This document shows, piece after piece, positions 32,976 to 42,451 of a DNA stretch of 64,000 nucleotides (positions are counted from its first letter, which is position 1; every line of letters starts with the position of its first letter). Origin of the DNA: Gammaproteobacteria bacterium (GTDB lineage Bacteria > Pseudomonadota > Gammaproteobacteria > Acidiferrobacterales > Sulfurifustaceae); NCBI GenBank assembly GCA_016199745.1, contig JACQFZ010000048.1, positions 1 through 64,000 on the forward strand, read 5' to 3'. A program made the position numbers and the translations under genes. Under the pieces are notes generated by a model that was not told where the DNA came from, made no database searches, and worked only from the letters and a program-made list of their open reading frames with translations.

Positions 32976-33425
32976 TTAAGGTCGCGCCATTTGCTCGGTC
33001 GCCTGCGCTCGCGACGCCACGCGCGACAGCTCGGTTGCCTCTTCGGCCACCAATTGCCACAAATCGTCGATCGAAACGATCCCGAGCAACGCGCCCGCGT
33101 CGCTGACGACAGGGAGGCGACGCACGCCGCTGGAACGCATGAGCGCAATGGTTTCGGAGATCCCGTCGCCCTCGCGCGCCGTCACAATGTCCTTACTCAT
33201 GACGTCGCCGACCGATAGGTCGTTCACATTCAAGTTCCTTGCCACGACCTCAATCACGATGTCGCGATCCGTGACCATGCCGACGGGTACGTGATACCCA
33301 TTTCGGCTATCGGCGACGACGACATCACCGATGTGGTGCTGGCGCATGAGCTGCGCCGCCTCCAATAAAGTCGCGTCTTTATCAATAGACACAACTTCGC
33401 GGATATAGATGTCGCCGATAGCCAT
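32976..33425 (-). CDS. Tandem CBS-domain protein
   Basis: The 149-residue protein is essentially two CBS domains: IREVVSIDKDATLLEAAQLM, HHIGDVVVAD and GMVTDRDIV in the first, VMSKDIVTAREGDGISETIA, RRLPVVSD and GIVSIDDL in the second. Such proteins bind adenine nucleotides and report energy state. AAGGAG precedes ATG 33425. It shares a 168-bp region and an FNR-like site with the divergent PilZ gene. Confidence 0.92.
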   Translation of the reverse strand: MAIGDIYIREVVSIDKDATLLEAAQLMRQHHIGDVVVADSRNGYHVPVGMVTDRDIVIEVVARNLNVNDLSVGDVMSKDIVTAREGDGISETIALMRSSGVRRLPVVSDAGALLGIVSIDDLWQLVAEEATELSRVASRAQATEQMARP

Positions 33426-33518
33426 ACTTTTCTCCTTTTCCGATTCGTGGGTTAGCGGGAAAAACTGAAGCGAACGATTAAGACGACAGCAGTATCCAAC
33501 AGCCTGGCCAGTTGTTAT

Positions 33519-33532
33519 TTGACGTAGATCAA
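33519..33532. promoter_or_regulatory. FNR-like site TTGACGTAGATCAA (CBS/PilZ)
   Basis: One mismatch. A taggat hexamer at 33555-33560 gives class II spacing toward the PilZ gene at 33593. The same 14 bp recur before the DksA-like gene at 40348. Confidence 0.7.
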
Positions 33533-33592
33533 TAGTCCCGCCGCCGTTGGCGGATAGGATATTGGCGATATAACAAATCAAGGAGGAGTGAC

Positions 33593-33973
33593 GTGGAGCA
33601 TCGTTACAACGTCCGCATCCCGGTAACGGGAGATATCAACGTCTACTTCCAGCCGGCAGGTTGGTTGAGCGCTGGGATCATCGACATGAGCACGGGGGGC
33701 GCTAGTCTTGCGCTCCATCAGGGTGCCGTGCCGCTCTATGCGCCGATTTCGGTGGCACTACGCTTCGACCGTTCCAACGCGAGCGAGTGGTTCCAGCTGC
33801 GGGCGATGGTGGTGCGGGCTCAAAAAAATGTCATCGGCATTATGTACCTTGAGCAAGACAACTACACCGCGCGGGCGTTGGGACGACTTCTGGAAGAAGG
33901 CTCGCGCATTCCGCCATTAGCGCGCCGCCGCGAGACGGTGATGGTTGCGCCGATGGCGGCATCCGTGCGGTAG
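33593..33973 (+). CDS. PilZ-domain protein (predicted c-di-GMP receptor)
   Basis: A 126-residue protein with RYNVRIPVTGDI near the N-terminus and IIDMSTGGASLAL downstream, corresponding to the RxxxR and (D/N)xSxxG motifs that bind c-di-GMP. The first motif here is RYNVR, which fits. It starts at GTG 33593 after AAGGAGG. A GGDEF protein at 48589 could supply the ligand. Confidence 0.8.
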   Translation: MEHRYNVRIPVTGDINVYFQPAGWLSAGIIDMSTGGASLALHQGAVPLYAPISVALRFDRSNASEWFQLRAMVVRAQKNVIGIMYLEQDNYTARALGRLLEEGSRIPPLARRRETVMVAPMAASVR

Positions 33974-34153
33974 CATTAACGCTCGGCGCGGTAACGTCCC
34001 TAACAACGATGTGGACGTGGGCTCCAGGACGGAGACGCAATTGTTCGCCGTCGTCCGGCTCAACGTCGCCGCGCCTGACGTGGGCCAATGAAACAGCGAC
34101 AGAGTTGTCGCAAATCAATCCTTCCTTATTCGACATTCGACTGGAGACTACTC

Positions 34154-34594
34154 ATGAAACCGATTTTATACGTTGTTACCTTGACCTCGTTCTTGTGTGC
34201 GCTGCCGGTCTATGCCGATGATACGCATCATCCACAGACTCAAACGAACGCATCTACTGCACCGGCCGCGGCCGCTGCACAAAGCGCCGGTATGCCGCCG
34301 GCGATGATGGACGATATGAAAAAAATGCACGAACAGATGGCGAAGATTCGCGAGACCAGCGACCCGAAGGAACGCGAACGCCTGATGCAGGAGCACATGC
34401 AACTCATGCAGACTCATATGCAGGCGATGGGCGGAATGATGGGGGAGGGCATGAAGCCGGCCGAGGGTGCACGCATGCCGACGGAAAAGCGCATGCAGAT
34501 GATGCAGGCGCGAATGGACATGATGCAGCAAATGATGGATCAGATGCTGGGGCAGCAAGAGATGCTGATGAAAGAGATGATGCGCCGGAAATAA
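34154..34594 (+). CDS. Methionine-rich exported protein
   Basis: The 146-residue precursor has a signal peptide (LYVVTLTSFLCALPVYA/D), a low-complexity Ala/Thr linker and a helical tail with more than 30 Met (MQLMQTHMQAMGGMMGEGM; MMQARMDMMQQMMDQML). It resembles the Met-rich protein at 10118 in design and could bind Cu(I) or act as a methionine-oxidation sink (inference). GGAG lies before ATG 34154. A weak FNR-like sequence (two mismatches) at 34105-34118 was not annotated as a site. Confidence 0.7.
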   Translation: MKPILYVVTLTSFLCALPVYADDTHHPQTQTNASTAPAAAAAQSAGMPPAMMDDMKKMHEQMAKIRETSDPKERERLMQEHMQLMQTHMQAMGGMMGEGMKPAEGARMPTEKRMQMMQARMDMMQQMMDQMLGQQEMLMKEMMRRK

Positions 34595-34627
34595 CGGCGG
34601 AAATGTCTAATCGGGGGTAGGCGCCGC

Positions 34628-36319
34628 ATGCAAATCCGTTTTACCCAAGAGCCGCGTGTCGCCTATTTCTCGATGGAGATCGCGCTGCACCCGGACATTC
34701 CGACCTACAGCGGCGGTCTCGGGATTTTAGCCGGCGACACCATGCGCACGGCCGCCGATTTGGAGTTGCCGATGGTGGCGGTGAGTCTCGTCAGCCGCGC
34801 CGGCTATTTTCGCCAGACGATCGATGCCGACGGCCACCAAGTCGAGCATCCCGAACCGTGGGACCCGGCGCGCGCGGCGTCGCCGCTCGACGCGAAGATC
34901 ACCGTACCGATCGAAGGCCGCCAGGTTTGGGTCGGCGGCTGGTTGTATGAGTTGGCCGGGAGTCGCGGCGGAATCCAGCCGGTGGTGTTGCTCGATACCG
35001 ATCTCAACGAAAACACAGCGGCGGATCGCGAGATCACACACACGCTCTACGGTGGTGATGCAGCATATCGTTTGAAGCAAGAGATCGTTCTCGGCATCGG
35101 TGGCGTGCGCTTGCTGCGCGCATTCGGGTTCCGCGTGCGCCATTACCACATGAACGAAGGCCACTCGGCGCTGCTGACGCTGGAGCTGTTGCGCCAATCC
35201 GCTTACGCGCCCGAGGCGATACGGCCCGGCGAGCCGAGCTACGACATCCCGCGCGTGCGCAAGCTCTGCAACTTCACGACCCACACGCCAGTGGACGCCG
35301 GTCACGACAAATTCTCGTATGACCTCGTCAACCGTCTGCTCGGCGGCTATCTCGATATCGGTCTGGTGAAGTCGTTCGCCGGCAACGACGTGCTGAATAT
35401 GACGCGCCTGGCGTTGAGCTTGAGCGAGTACGTCAACGGTGTTGCCCAGCGCCACGCCGAAATTTCGCGCCAGATGTTTCCCGGTTACGGCGTGCGCGCG
35501 ATTACCAATGGCGTGCATCCGCTGACCTGGACCCATCCGAGCTTCGTGAAGCTCTTCGACACGCACGTCCCCGGCTGGTGCCACGAACCGGAATTGTTGG
35601 TGCGCGCCAGTCGCATCCCGGACGAAGCGCTCTGGCAAGCCCACACGGAGGCGAAGCGCGATCTGATCGCGCAGGTACGCGCACGCAGCGGCGTCACGCT
35701 CGATCCGCAACTGCCGATTCTCGGTTTCGCGCGCCGCATGACCGGCTACAAGCGCCCGGATCTGTTGTTCACCGACATCGCCCGCCTCAAGCGCATCGCG
35801 GAACTGCAACCGTTCCAAATCATCCTCGCCGGCAAGGCGCACCCGCACGACGACGGCGGACGACAATTGATCGAACGGCTACACGCTGACATCCGCGCGC
35901 TCGCCGGCATCGTCCCAGCGGTATTCCTGCCGAATTACGAAATGACGCTCGCCCAATCGATCGTCGCCGGCGTCGACGTCTGGCTCAACACACCGCAGTG
36001 TCCGCTGGAAGCGAGCGGCACCAGCGGTATGAAGGCCGCCATCAACGGCGTGCCATCGCTGAGTGTGCTCGACGGCTGGTGGATCGAAGGCTGCCTTGAA
36101 GGCGTGACCGGCTGGGCCGTCGGCGACGGCAACTCTAGAAACGGCGACGATGGACAGTCGCTGTACGACAAGCTCGAGCGCACGGTATTGCCGCTCTATG
36201 GCGACGTCACACGCGCGGCATGGATCGCGGTGATGAAGGGCGCTATCTGTAAAAATGCGTCGTACTTTAACAGTCATCGTATGATGCGGCGGTACGTGAC
36301 CGAGGCTTACCTGCGATAA
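34628..36319 (+). CDS. glgP: Alpha-glucan (glycogen) phosphorylase, short GT35 type
   Basis: The 563-residue enzyme has [44 protein letters not shown] and the PLP-binding region [20 protein letters not shown] with Lys469. It is shorter than GlgP/MalP (about 800 residues), like the archaeal/Thermotoga-type phosphorylases. It releases glucose 1-phosphate from glycogen or maltodextrin. It lies in the stress island with phosphoketolase and transaldolase, suggesting use of stored glucan when oxygen is low. Confidence 0.93.
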   Translation: MQIRFTQEPRVAYFSMEIALHPDIPTYSGGLGILAGDTMRTAADLELPMVAVSLVSRAGYFRQTIDADGHQVEHPEPWDPARAASPLDAKITVPIEGRQVWVGGWLYELAGSRGGIQPVVLLDTDLNENTAADREITHTLYGGDAAYRLKQEIVLGIGGVRLLRAFGFRVRHYHMNEGHSALLTLELLRQSAYAPEAIRPGEPSYDIPRVRKLCNFTTHTPVDAGHDKFSYDLVNRLLGGYLDIGLVKSFAGNDVLNMTRLALSLSEYVNGVAQRHAEISRQMFPGYGVRAITNGVHPLTWTHPSFVKLFDTHVPGWCHEPELLVRASRIPDEALWQAHTEAKRDLIAQVRARSGVTLDPQLPILGFARRMTGYKRPDLLFTDIARLKRIAELQPFQIILAGKAHPHDDGGRQLIERLHADIRALAGIVPAVFLPNYEMTLAQSIVAGVDVWLNTPQCPLEASGTSGMKAAINGVPSLSVLDGWWIEGCLEGVTGWAVGDGNSRNGDDGQSLYDKLERTVLPLYGDVTRAAWIAVMKGAICKNASYFNSHRMMRRYVTEAYLR

Positions 36320-36358
36320 AAATGGGTCTGATGAACAAGCTTCTTAAAAAACATTCCG

Positions 36359-37438
36359 CTATGGAGGTGCCTTCGCCGGTTTGTTCGTGAATTGACGACC
36401 GCCAATTTTTCCCGGTTTCGAATCGTCGTCACCATTCAAGACGGACGTTGTGCTTGTTGTCCGTCGCCGCGGTGGTTTCGTCAACGCCTGCGCCAACGAA
36501 TGAAACAGTGCCAGGAATGCTTCGGTTCTCTCTCCCAAGTATTGGCGTCGGATGTTCAGGAAGCTTCGCAAGCGCTGTGTCTGTACGTGGGCGCTCAATG
36601 CCGCTAACGCCGGCAGGCGATCAGGCACTGGCGCCTCGCGTCGGCCGTGCAGCGCCGCTTCGATGCCGCGCTTCGCGTGTTCCGCGCCGACGCGCTTTGC
36701 GATGTCGAGCAACTCACGCGCGAGCACGGTGCGGTCGCAGAACTCACCGAGCCGATCCTGGAAATCCTTCAGTTGCTGTAGGCAGCGTTTGCCATTGATG
36801 CGTTCGCGCACCAGCGGTTCCAGCAGGTAACGCAAGCGCTTGGCCTCGATGCGTGCGGCGTGGATATTGTCGGCGTCGTCTACCGAGCGAATCTCGTTCA
36901 TCGTCGATGCCAGCGCGGCGATTTGTTTCGCCGCGATATCGCCGATCGCGTTGCGCAGCAGCTCACGCCGCATCGACGGGTGCGGCGGCCGAGTGCGCAG
37001 GGCCGCGCGCAGACGTGGATGCAATGCGTCGAATTCCGCCATTGTTCGGTCGTGAATTTCGTCATAGGCCGCCTGCCGACGCGATTCGGTCTCGCCGGCG
37101 AACCACTCGGCAGCGCCGCGCGCTGACCGCGGTAAAGAACGTCGAAGCCACTCCAGTCCGACCTCGGCATCACGTGCCGCGTTGGTGGCGTGCACCAGAC
37201 GTTTCAGACGTTTACGCAACTTTCGCGACAACGCCTTTTCATCGAGCCAGGGACGATACAAGCGAATGGTACTGCGAAGCCGTCGTAACGCCACGCGAAA
37301 GTCGTGCAATGCGCCAGCGTCGGTGCCATCGCGCAAGCGCTTACGTGCCTGCGCCGCGGCGGCAAGTTGGTCGAGCGCGAGGCCGCGTGCGGCGACAGCA
37401 GGGGAGGCATCGAGCCAGTGACGTTGTTTCGGTTTCAT
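36359..37438 (-). CDS. CHAD-domain protein
   Basis: The protein (359 residues from ATG 37438) has the CHAD helical pattern with conserved His and basic residues: ALHDFRVALRRLRSTIRLYR, RDAEVGLEWLRR, NIHAARIEAKRLRYLLEPL, LKDFQDRLGEFCD. CHAD domains bind polyphosphate and localise to polyP granules. It follows the MgtA gene on the same strand with a gap of about 30 bp. A TTG at 37462 is a less likely start. Confidence 0.88.
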   Translation of the reverse strand: MKPKQRHWLDASPAVAARGLALDQLAAAAQARKRLRDGTDAGALHDFRVALRRLRSTIRLYRPWLDEKALSRKLRKRLKRLVHATNAARDAEVGLEWLRRSLPRSARGAAEWFAGETESRRQAAYDEIHDRTMAEFDALHPRLRAALRTRPPHPSMRRELLRNAIGDIAAKQIAALASTMNEIRSVDDADNIHAARIEAKRLRYLLEPLVRERINGKRCLQQLKDFQDRLGEFCDRTVLARELLDIAKRVGAEHAKRGIEAALHGRREAPVPDRLPALAALSAHVQTQRLRSFLNIRRQYLGERTEAFLALFHSLAQALTKPPRRRTTSTTSVLNGDDDSKPGKIGGRQFTNKPAKAPP

Positions 37439-37467
37439 CGAAGGCGCCGCGAGACGTGGCAATCCAT

Positions 37468-40026
37468 TCAGATTCTCCGCGCATCATAACGCCGATAAAA
37501 TACACGCTTCACCATCTCCACCGTCAGCAAATAACCCAGCAACAATCCGATCAGCACGGGAAAGAACAACACCGGCGGCGCGACAAAACCGAAATAACGT
37601 CCGATGCCGGTGAACGGCAAAAACACCGCGATCGCGACGATCGCCAGCGCCGTCGCCGTCAACCATCCGCTCGGGCGACTGCGCAGGGGATTGGCGCGGG
37701 TGCGGATGACGAAGATCACGAGCACCTGGGTCGCGATCGACTCGATGAACCAGCCGGTGCGAAACAGCGCTTCCGGCGCATGAAACACATTGAGCAAAAT
37801 ATAAAACGTCAGAAAGTCGTACACCGAGCTGACCGGTCCGACAACGCACATGAAGTTGCGCACGTAGGCGATGTCCCAGTGACGCGGTCGTTCGAGATAC
37901 TCCGGATCCACGCGATCCAGCGGCAGCGGGATCTCAGAGATGTCGTACAGCAAGTTGTTGAGCAACACTTGAATCGGCGACATCGGCAGAAACGGCAGGA
38001 ACAGCGAGGCGCCGGCCATGCTGAACATATTGCCGAAGCTTGAGCTCGTGCCCATCAAGAGGTACTTCATGATGTTACCGAAGGTGCGCCGACCTTCGAG
38101 CACGCCGGCGCGTAGCACTTCGAGATCGTGTTGCAGCAGAATGATCTGCGCCGCCTCCTTGGCGACGTCGACGCCGCTGTCGACCGAGATGCCGACGTCG
38201 GCGGAGTGCAACGACGGCGCGTCGTTGATGCCGTCGCCGAGATAACCGACGATGTGGCCGCGCGCCTTAAGTGCAATGATGATGCGATTTTTTTGCGCCG
38301 GGTTGACGCGGCAAAATAGATTCGTCGTCTCCGCCTGCGCCTGTAGCGCGAAATCGTCCAGCTGCTGAATTGCCTCGCCGGTCAGCACGCCGGTGATCGG
38401 CAGCCCGAGCTCGCGACAAACGTGCTGTGTCACCAGGTCGTTATCGCCGGTCACGATCTTGATCGCGACGCCGCTGGCGGCCAATGCCTTCAACGTTTCC
38501 GCGGCGTCGCGCTTCGGCGGATCGAGGAACGCGGCGAAGCCGGCGAACACCAGCTCGGTTTCGTCGCCGACGACCGCGTGCGGATAATCGGCGGCGACGC
38601 GGCGCGAGGCGATGCCGAGGACGCGGAATCCGTCGCGCGCGAGGGTATCGTGCAGTGCTTGAATGCGGCCGCGCGCGATGTCGTCGAGCGGCACGACTGT
38701 CGTCCGGTCGGCGGCGAGGTAGTGCGTCGACAATCGCAGAATATCCTCCGGCACGCCTTTGACGATCAACCAACGTTCGCTGCCGTCGTCGACCAGCACC
38801 GACACGCGCCGCCGCTCGAAGTCGAACGGCACTTCATCGAGCTTGCGCCAGCGCGAGGCGTCGACGGTCGCGTGTGCCAGGATCGCGTCGTCGAGCGGGC
38901 TTTTGAGCCCGGTTTCGAAATGACTGTTGAGGTAAGCGAGTTCGAGCACGTGCTCGCTGTCACTGCCGTCGGCGTCGATGTGCCGCGCGAGGCGGATGCG
39001 CGCCTCGGTGAGCGTGCCGGTCTTGTCAGTGCATAGCACGTCCATGCTGCCGAGGTTGTGAATCGCCGCGAGCTGCTTCACGATCACCTGGCGCTTGGCC
39101 ATGCACAACGCGCCGCGCGCGAGCGTGACTGACATCACCATCGGCAACAGCTCCGGCGTCAATCCCACTGCCAACGCGAGCGCGAACAAAAAAGATTCGA
39201 GCAGCGGTCGGTGGAGCAGGGCGTTGACCAGCAAGACGAACAACACCAGCAACACCGTCAGCCGCAAGATCAGCAGCCCGAAGCGCTGCGTGCCGATCTC
39301 GAGCGCATTCGGCGGCCGCTTTGCCGCCAACGATTCGGCGATGAGCCCGAGCGCGGTCTCGCGCCCGGTGCGCGACACCAACACCGTCGCCGTGCCGCTC
39401 ACGACCGACGTGCCCATGAACACCGCGTTGCTGGCGTCGCCGACGTCGTCCATTGGGTTTGGCAAATCACCCGCGTGCTTCTCGACCGGATACGACTCGC
39501 CCGTCAGCAGCGCCTGGTTCACGAAAAAGTCTTTCGCCTCGAGTACGCGCGCATCTGCCGGCACCAAATCGCCCGCCGACAACACCGCCATGTCCCCTGG
39601 CACCACCTGCGACAACGCCAACTCGCACGTCTGCCCGTCGCGCCTCACCCACGTGTGCACCGCCACCGACTGTTGCAACCGCTCCGCCGCGCGTCCCGCC
39701 TGGTGCTCTTGAAAAAAATCGAGCGCCACGCTGATAAGAACGATCAAGCCGATGATGACAAAGCTCGCGACATCACCCATCACCGCCGATACCGCGCCCG
39801 CCACCAGCAACACGATGATCAACGGATTCCCGAAGCGTGCCAAAAACTGCCATACCACCGCCCGCGTTCGACGCGCCCGCGGCACATTCAACCCAAAGCG
39901 CGCCAACCGCTGACGCGCGTCTTCGCTCGTCAGCCCTTGCGCGCCGGTATTCAACCGTGCCTCAAGCTCAGCGAGCGATAAGTTCCAAAATGGAAACGGC
40001 GTAGCCGGCACTAGCGTTGCCTCCAA
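37468..40026 (-). CDS. mgtA: Magnesium-transporting P-type ATPase (MgtA/MgtB type)
   Basis: The 852-residue P3B ATPase has an N-terminal cation-ATPase segment, LLTGESYPVEK, DKTGTLTEARIRL with the catalytic Asp, GDGINDAPSLHSADVGISV and the MgtA signatures GLTPELLPMVMSVTLARGA and NLLYDISEIPLPLDRVD. It imports Mg2+ down its gradient using ATP. The very long leader and mgtL/PhoP sites of enterobacteria were not recognised here; a 150-bp hairpin-rich repeat lies upstream. It shares a strand with the CHAD gene, and Mg2+ and polyP metabolism are linked. Confidence 0.95.
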   Translation of the reverse strand: MEATLVPATPFPFWNLSLAELEARLNTGAQGLTSEDARQRLARFGLNVPRARRTRAVVWQFLARFGNPLIIVLLVAGAVSAVMGDVASFVIIGLIVLISVALDFFQEHQAGRAAERLQQSVAVHTWVRRDGQTCELALSQVVPGDMAVLSAGDLVPADARVLEAKDFFVNQALLTGESYPVEKHAGDLPNPMDDVGDASNAVFMGTSVVSGTATVLVSRTGRETALGLIAESLAAKRPPNALEIGTQRFGLLILRLTVLLVLFVLLVNALLHRPLLESFLFALALAVGLTPELLPMVMSVTLARGALCMAKRQVIVKQLAAIHNLGSMDVLCTDKTGTLTEARIRLARHIDADGSDSEHVLELAYLNSHFETGLKSPLDDAILAHATVDASRWRKLDEVPFDFERRRVSVLVDDGSERWLIVKGVPEDILRLSTHYLAADRTTVVPLDDIARGRIQALHDTLARDGFRVLGIASRRVAADYPHAVVGDETELVFAGFAAFLDPPKRDAAETLKALAASGVAIKIVTGDNDLVTQHVCRELGLPITGVLTGEAIQQLDDFALQAQAETTNLFCRVNPAQKNRIIIALKARGHIVGYLGDGINDAPSLHSADVGISVDSGVDVAKEAAQIILLQHDLEVLRAGVLEGRRTFGNIMKYLLMGTSSSFGNMFSMAGASLFLPFLPMSPIQVLLNNLLYDISEIPLPLDRVDPEYLERPRHWDIAYVRNFMCVVGPVSSVYDFLTFYILLNVFHAPEALFRTGWFIESIATQVLVIFVIRTRANPLRSRPSGWLTATALAIVAIAVFLPFTGIGRYFGFVAPPVLFFPVLIGLLLGYLLTVEMVKRVFYRRYDARRI

Positions 40027-40061
40027 GAACCGAAAAACTAGGAAGCTCTGAATAATTCAAC

Positions 40062-40212
40062 GTAGGGTGGGGTGAGGCGGGGTTTTCGCGAATGTCCGGC
40101 GGAGATTCGCGCCGCCGAACGGGTGCAACGGATTTTGTTGCACCCAGGTAGCAATTCTGCCCACGCGGATACTCAACCAAAAAACGCGTGGGCAACAAGT
40201 TGCCCACCCTAC
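40062..40212. repeat. About 150-bp hairpin-rich repeat element
   Basis: The element is bounded by gtagggtggg and its inverse cccaccctac, with nested inverted repeats inside: gggtgcaac/gttgcaccc and gcccacgcg/cgcgtgggc. The structure is that of a small non-coding repeat (MITE- or REP-like). It fills most of the 320-bp gap between mgtA and the FNR site before the DksA-like gene. No gene was seen there. Confidence 0.7.
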
Positions 40213-40347
40213 ATTTTGAATGGATCAGAGGTTTCCTAGGTTAACAGCGTCGGGGTTTTTTATTATCACTTTTTCTCCAAGTGAGAAGCGGGGCGGGGGA
40301 TTTTTGCGATAGATCAGCGAAACGCCGCTGACTCAACGCGATTCTAT

Positions 40348-40361
40348 TTGACGTAGATCAA
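40348..40361. promoter_or_regulatory. FNR-like site TTGACGTAGATCAA (DksA-like gene)
   Basis: One mismatch. A gataat -10 hexamer at 40383-40388 stands at the class II spacing, with a predicted start near 40396 and ATG at 40422. Confidence 0.78.
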
Positions 40362-40421
40362 TACCTCCATCTGGCGTCGGCCGATAATTTGACATGACGA
40401 AGACGCGAACAAGGAGCACAC

Positions 40422-40823
40422 ATGCCGTCACTGACACGCGCCGACCTTCAACTCTTCAAACAGCGACTGCGCGAGCGTCGCGAGCAACTGCGCACGCACC
40501 TACGTTCCGCTTTGGCTCCGAGCCGGCGCGACGAGTACGCCTACCTCGTCGGCGAAACGCACGACGCCGGCGACGAATCGGTAAGCAAGCTATTGCGCGA
40601 CACCGATCTCGCCGGTCGTGAACGCGAGGTGCGGGAACTGCGCGACGTCGGCACCTCGCTCCTGCGAATTGCCGATGGGAGTTACGGCATCTGCACCGAC
40701 TGCAGCGCCGACATCGGTCGCGACCGGCTCGGTGCTTATCCCACCGCCAAACGCTGCCTGCGTTGCCAACGGCACTATGACGTTAGTCGCACTGCGGGAG
40801 TTGATGTGTCGCCGAGTCTTTAA
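40422..40823 (+). CDS. DksA/TraR-family C4 zinc-finger protein
   Basis: The 133-residue protein has a coiled-coil N-terminal half (ADLQLFKQRLRERREQLRTH; REREVRELRDVGTSLLRIAD) and the zinc finger YGICTDCSADI...RCLRCQ with four Cys (CxxC...CxxC). It belongs to short DksA-like proteins that bind the RNA polymerase secondary channel. Four Cys, as in DksA, contrasts with the Cys-poor DksA2. An FNR site and -10 box lie directly upstream, as for a DksA-like gene in the Pseudomonas Anr regulon. It overlaps the 3' end of the alcohol dehydrogenase by 4 bp, tail to tail. Confidence 0.88.
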   Translation: MPSLTRADLQLFKQRLRERREQLRTHLRSALAPSRRDEYAYLVGETHDAGDESVSKLLRDTDLAGREREVRELRDVGTSLLRIADGSYGICTDCSADIGRDRLGAYPTAKRCLRCQRHYDVSRTAGVDVSPSL

Positions 40824-41848
40824 TGGCGAACCCTGATAGGCATGATGAGCACGGCCGCGCCGTTAACCTCGCCATTGCGTAAGCGCGTTAACACCTGGTT
40901 GGCTTGTTCGAGCGGATAGGTTTCAACCTGCGTCTTGATCGGCACGCGCGGCGCCAGCGTGAGAAACTTCTCGCCGTCGTCGCGCGTGAGGTTGGCGACC
41001 GACACGAGGCGGCGCTCGTTCCATAAGATGTGGTAGGGAAATGTCGGGATGTCGCTCATGTGGATGCCGGCACAGACGACGGTCCCACCCTTGGCGACGG
41101 CGCGCAACGCGATCGGGACCAACGCACCGACGGGTGCGAACAGGATGGCGGTGTCGAGTAGCTCCGACGCGGGGGAGGTGGAGTCGCCGGCCCAGACGGC
41201 TCCGAGCGCGCGGGCGAATTGTTGCGCGCGGATGTCGCCGGGGCGCGTGAAGGCGAACACGCGGCGGCCTTGATGGCGCGCGATCTGCGCGACGATATCG
41301 GCGGCGGCGCCGAAGCCATAGATGCCGAGGCGCTCGGCGTCGCCCGCCATCACGAGCGCGCGATAGCCGATCAGGCCGGCGCACAATAACGGCGCCGCTT
41401 CGGCATCCGAGTACGACGACGGCAGTGCAAAGCAGTAACGGCTGTCAGCCAACGCGTACTCGGCGTAACCGCCGTCGATGTGGTAACCGGTGAAGCGCGC
41501 GTTGTCGCAGAGGTTTTCGCGGCCGGCAAGGCAATAACGACAATGTCCGCAGGTCCATCCCAACCATGGAACGCCGACGCGTTCGCCGACGGCGAAACGG
41601 TCAACACCAGCGCCGCGTTCGACAACGGTGCCGACGATTTCGTGGCCGGGAATGACCGGATGATCGAGCGGCGGCAGCTCGCCGTTGACGATGTGCAAAT
41701 CGGTACGGCATACCCCGCACGCAAATACGCGCAAGAGCACCTGTCCCGCGCGGGGATGATCGATATCGCGCGAGACGAGTTGTAGCGGTTCTCGCGGATG
41801 GCGCAGTTGCATGGCACGCATTGGGTCAGGACGCCCGGTTTCTTCCAT
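40820..41848 (-). CDS. Zinc-dependent alcohol dehydrogenase
   Basis: The 342-residue MDR enzyme has the catalytic zinc ligands in ACGVCRTDLH and GHEIVG, the structural zinc lobe CGHCRYCLAGRENLC and the NAD-binding GIYGFGAAADIVAQIA. Sequence style matches AdhA/AdhP-like fermentative dehydrogenases, which oxidise NADH with short aldehydes under low oxygen. GAGG lies 7 nt before the ATG. The FNR-like site at 41892 lies 44 bp upstream. Confidence 0.92.
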   Translation of the reverse strand: MEETGRPDPMRAMQLRHPREPLQLVSRDIDHPRAGQVLLRVFACGVCRTDLHIVNGELPPLDHPVIPGHEIVGTVVERGAGVDRFAVGERVGVPWLGWTCGHCRYCLAGRENLCDNARFTGYHIDGGYAEYALADSRYCFALPSSYSDAEAAPLLCAGLIGYRALVMAGDAERLGIYGFGAAADIVAQIARHQGRRVFAFTRPGDIRAQQFARALGAVWAGDSTSPASELLDTAILFAPVGALVPIALRAVAKGGTVVCAGIHMSDIPTFPYHILWNERRLVSVANLTRDDGEKFLTLAPRVPIKTQVETYPLEQANQVLTRLRNGEVNGAAVLIMPIRVRH

Positions 41849-41891
41849 TGGCTTACCTCATGTTATTTATTTGCGGCGGCGTAAATAGTCT

Positions 41892-41905
41892 TTGACGCCG
41901 ATCAA
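41892..41905. promoter_or_regulatory. FNR-like site TTGACGCCGATCAA (adh / HPF divergent)
   Basis: One mismatch. It lies between the divergent alcohol dehydrogenase and HPF genes. Class II geometry fits the HPF direction best (start near 41940), with an ataaat -10 candidate for the other direction. Confidence 0.65.
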
Positions 41906-41975
41906 AGAGCGATGACCGGCGCGCGCGCAGAATTAAGCAGATTTCCCTTACACCATATATATAAGGAATAGATCG

Positions 41976-42332
41976 ATGAATCAGCCGCTACAGCTCGTTT
42001 TCCGCCACATGGACTCGTCCCCGGCGTTGGAGAAGAACATTCGCGAACAATTGGCCTCGCTGGAGACGCACGGCGAGCCGATAGTGAGTTGCCAGGTCAT
42101 CGTCGAGCAGCGTCATCGACACCATCACCAGGGGAATCATTTCCACGTGCGGCTCAGCGTGCAGGTCGCGGGTCGAGAGTTGGTGGCGAGCCGCGATCCG
42201 GATGCGCCGCATAAACATGAGAATGTCTATGTAGCCGTTCACGACGCGGTCGAGGTAATGCGGCGCCAGCTGCAGGACTATACGCAGCGGCGCCGCGAAG
42301 GAGTGAAGGTGTTGGATCAGCCGGTAGGGTGA
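41976..42332 (+). CDS. Ribosome hibernation factor HPF/RaiA-like
   Basis: The 118-residue protein begins QLVFRHMDSSPALEKNIREQ and contains VIVEQRHRHHHQGNHFHVRL...VQVAGRELVASRD and HENVYVAVHDAVEVMRRQLQ, the S30AE fold of HPF/YfiA proteins (short form, no C-terminal dimerisation domain). It inactivates ribosomes by binding the decoding site. The His-rich loop HRHHHQGNHFH is unusual. AAGGA precedes the ATG, behind an FNR-like site. Confidence 0.85.
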   Translation: MNQPLQLVFRHMDSSPALEKNIREQLASLETHGEPIVSCQVIVEQRHRHHHQGNHFHVRLSVQVAGRELVASRDPDAPHKHENVYVAVHDAVEVMRRQLQDYTQRRREGVKVLDQPVG

Positions 42333-42339
42333 AGCAAGG

Positions 42340-42353
42340 TTGACCTAGATCAA
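42340..42353. promoter_or_regulatory. FNR-like site TTGACCTAGATCAA
   Basis: One mismatch. A gatact hexamer at 42376-42381 gives class II spacing, with a start near 42388 before the gene at 42452. Confidence 0.68.
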
Positions 42354-42451
42354 AACGGCCGAACGGCGATGGGGCGATACTGAAATGCCCCTCTTCCGGA
42401 GGGAGAGGGAATCAATCAGAAGTTTCTTATTGAGATTCATAAGGACATGTC

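Noticed and set aside
34105-34118. TTGTCGCAAATCAA upstream of the Met-rich gene
   Set aside because: Two mismatches in one half and only about 36 bp before the start codon; too weak to annotate.
34727-35866. 379-codon minus-strand frame inside glycogen phosphorylase
   Set aside because: Antisense to a conserved enzyme; biased composition; no motif.
36853-38043. 396-codon plus-strand frame over CHAD and MgtA genes
   Set aside because: Spans two genes on the opposite strand, is extremely Arg-rich and has no recognisable domain.
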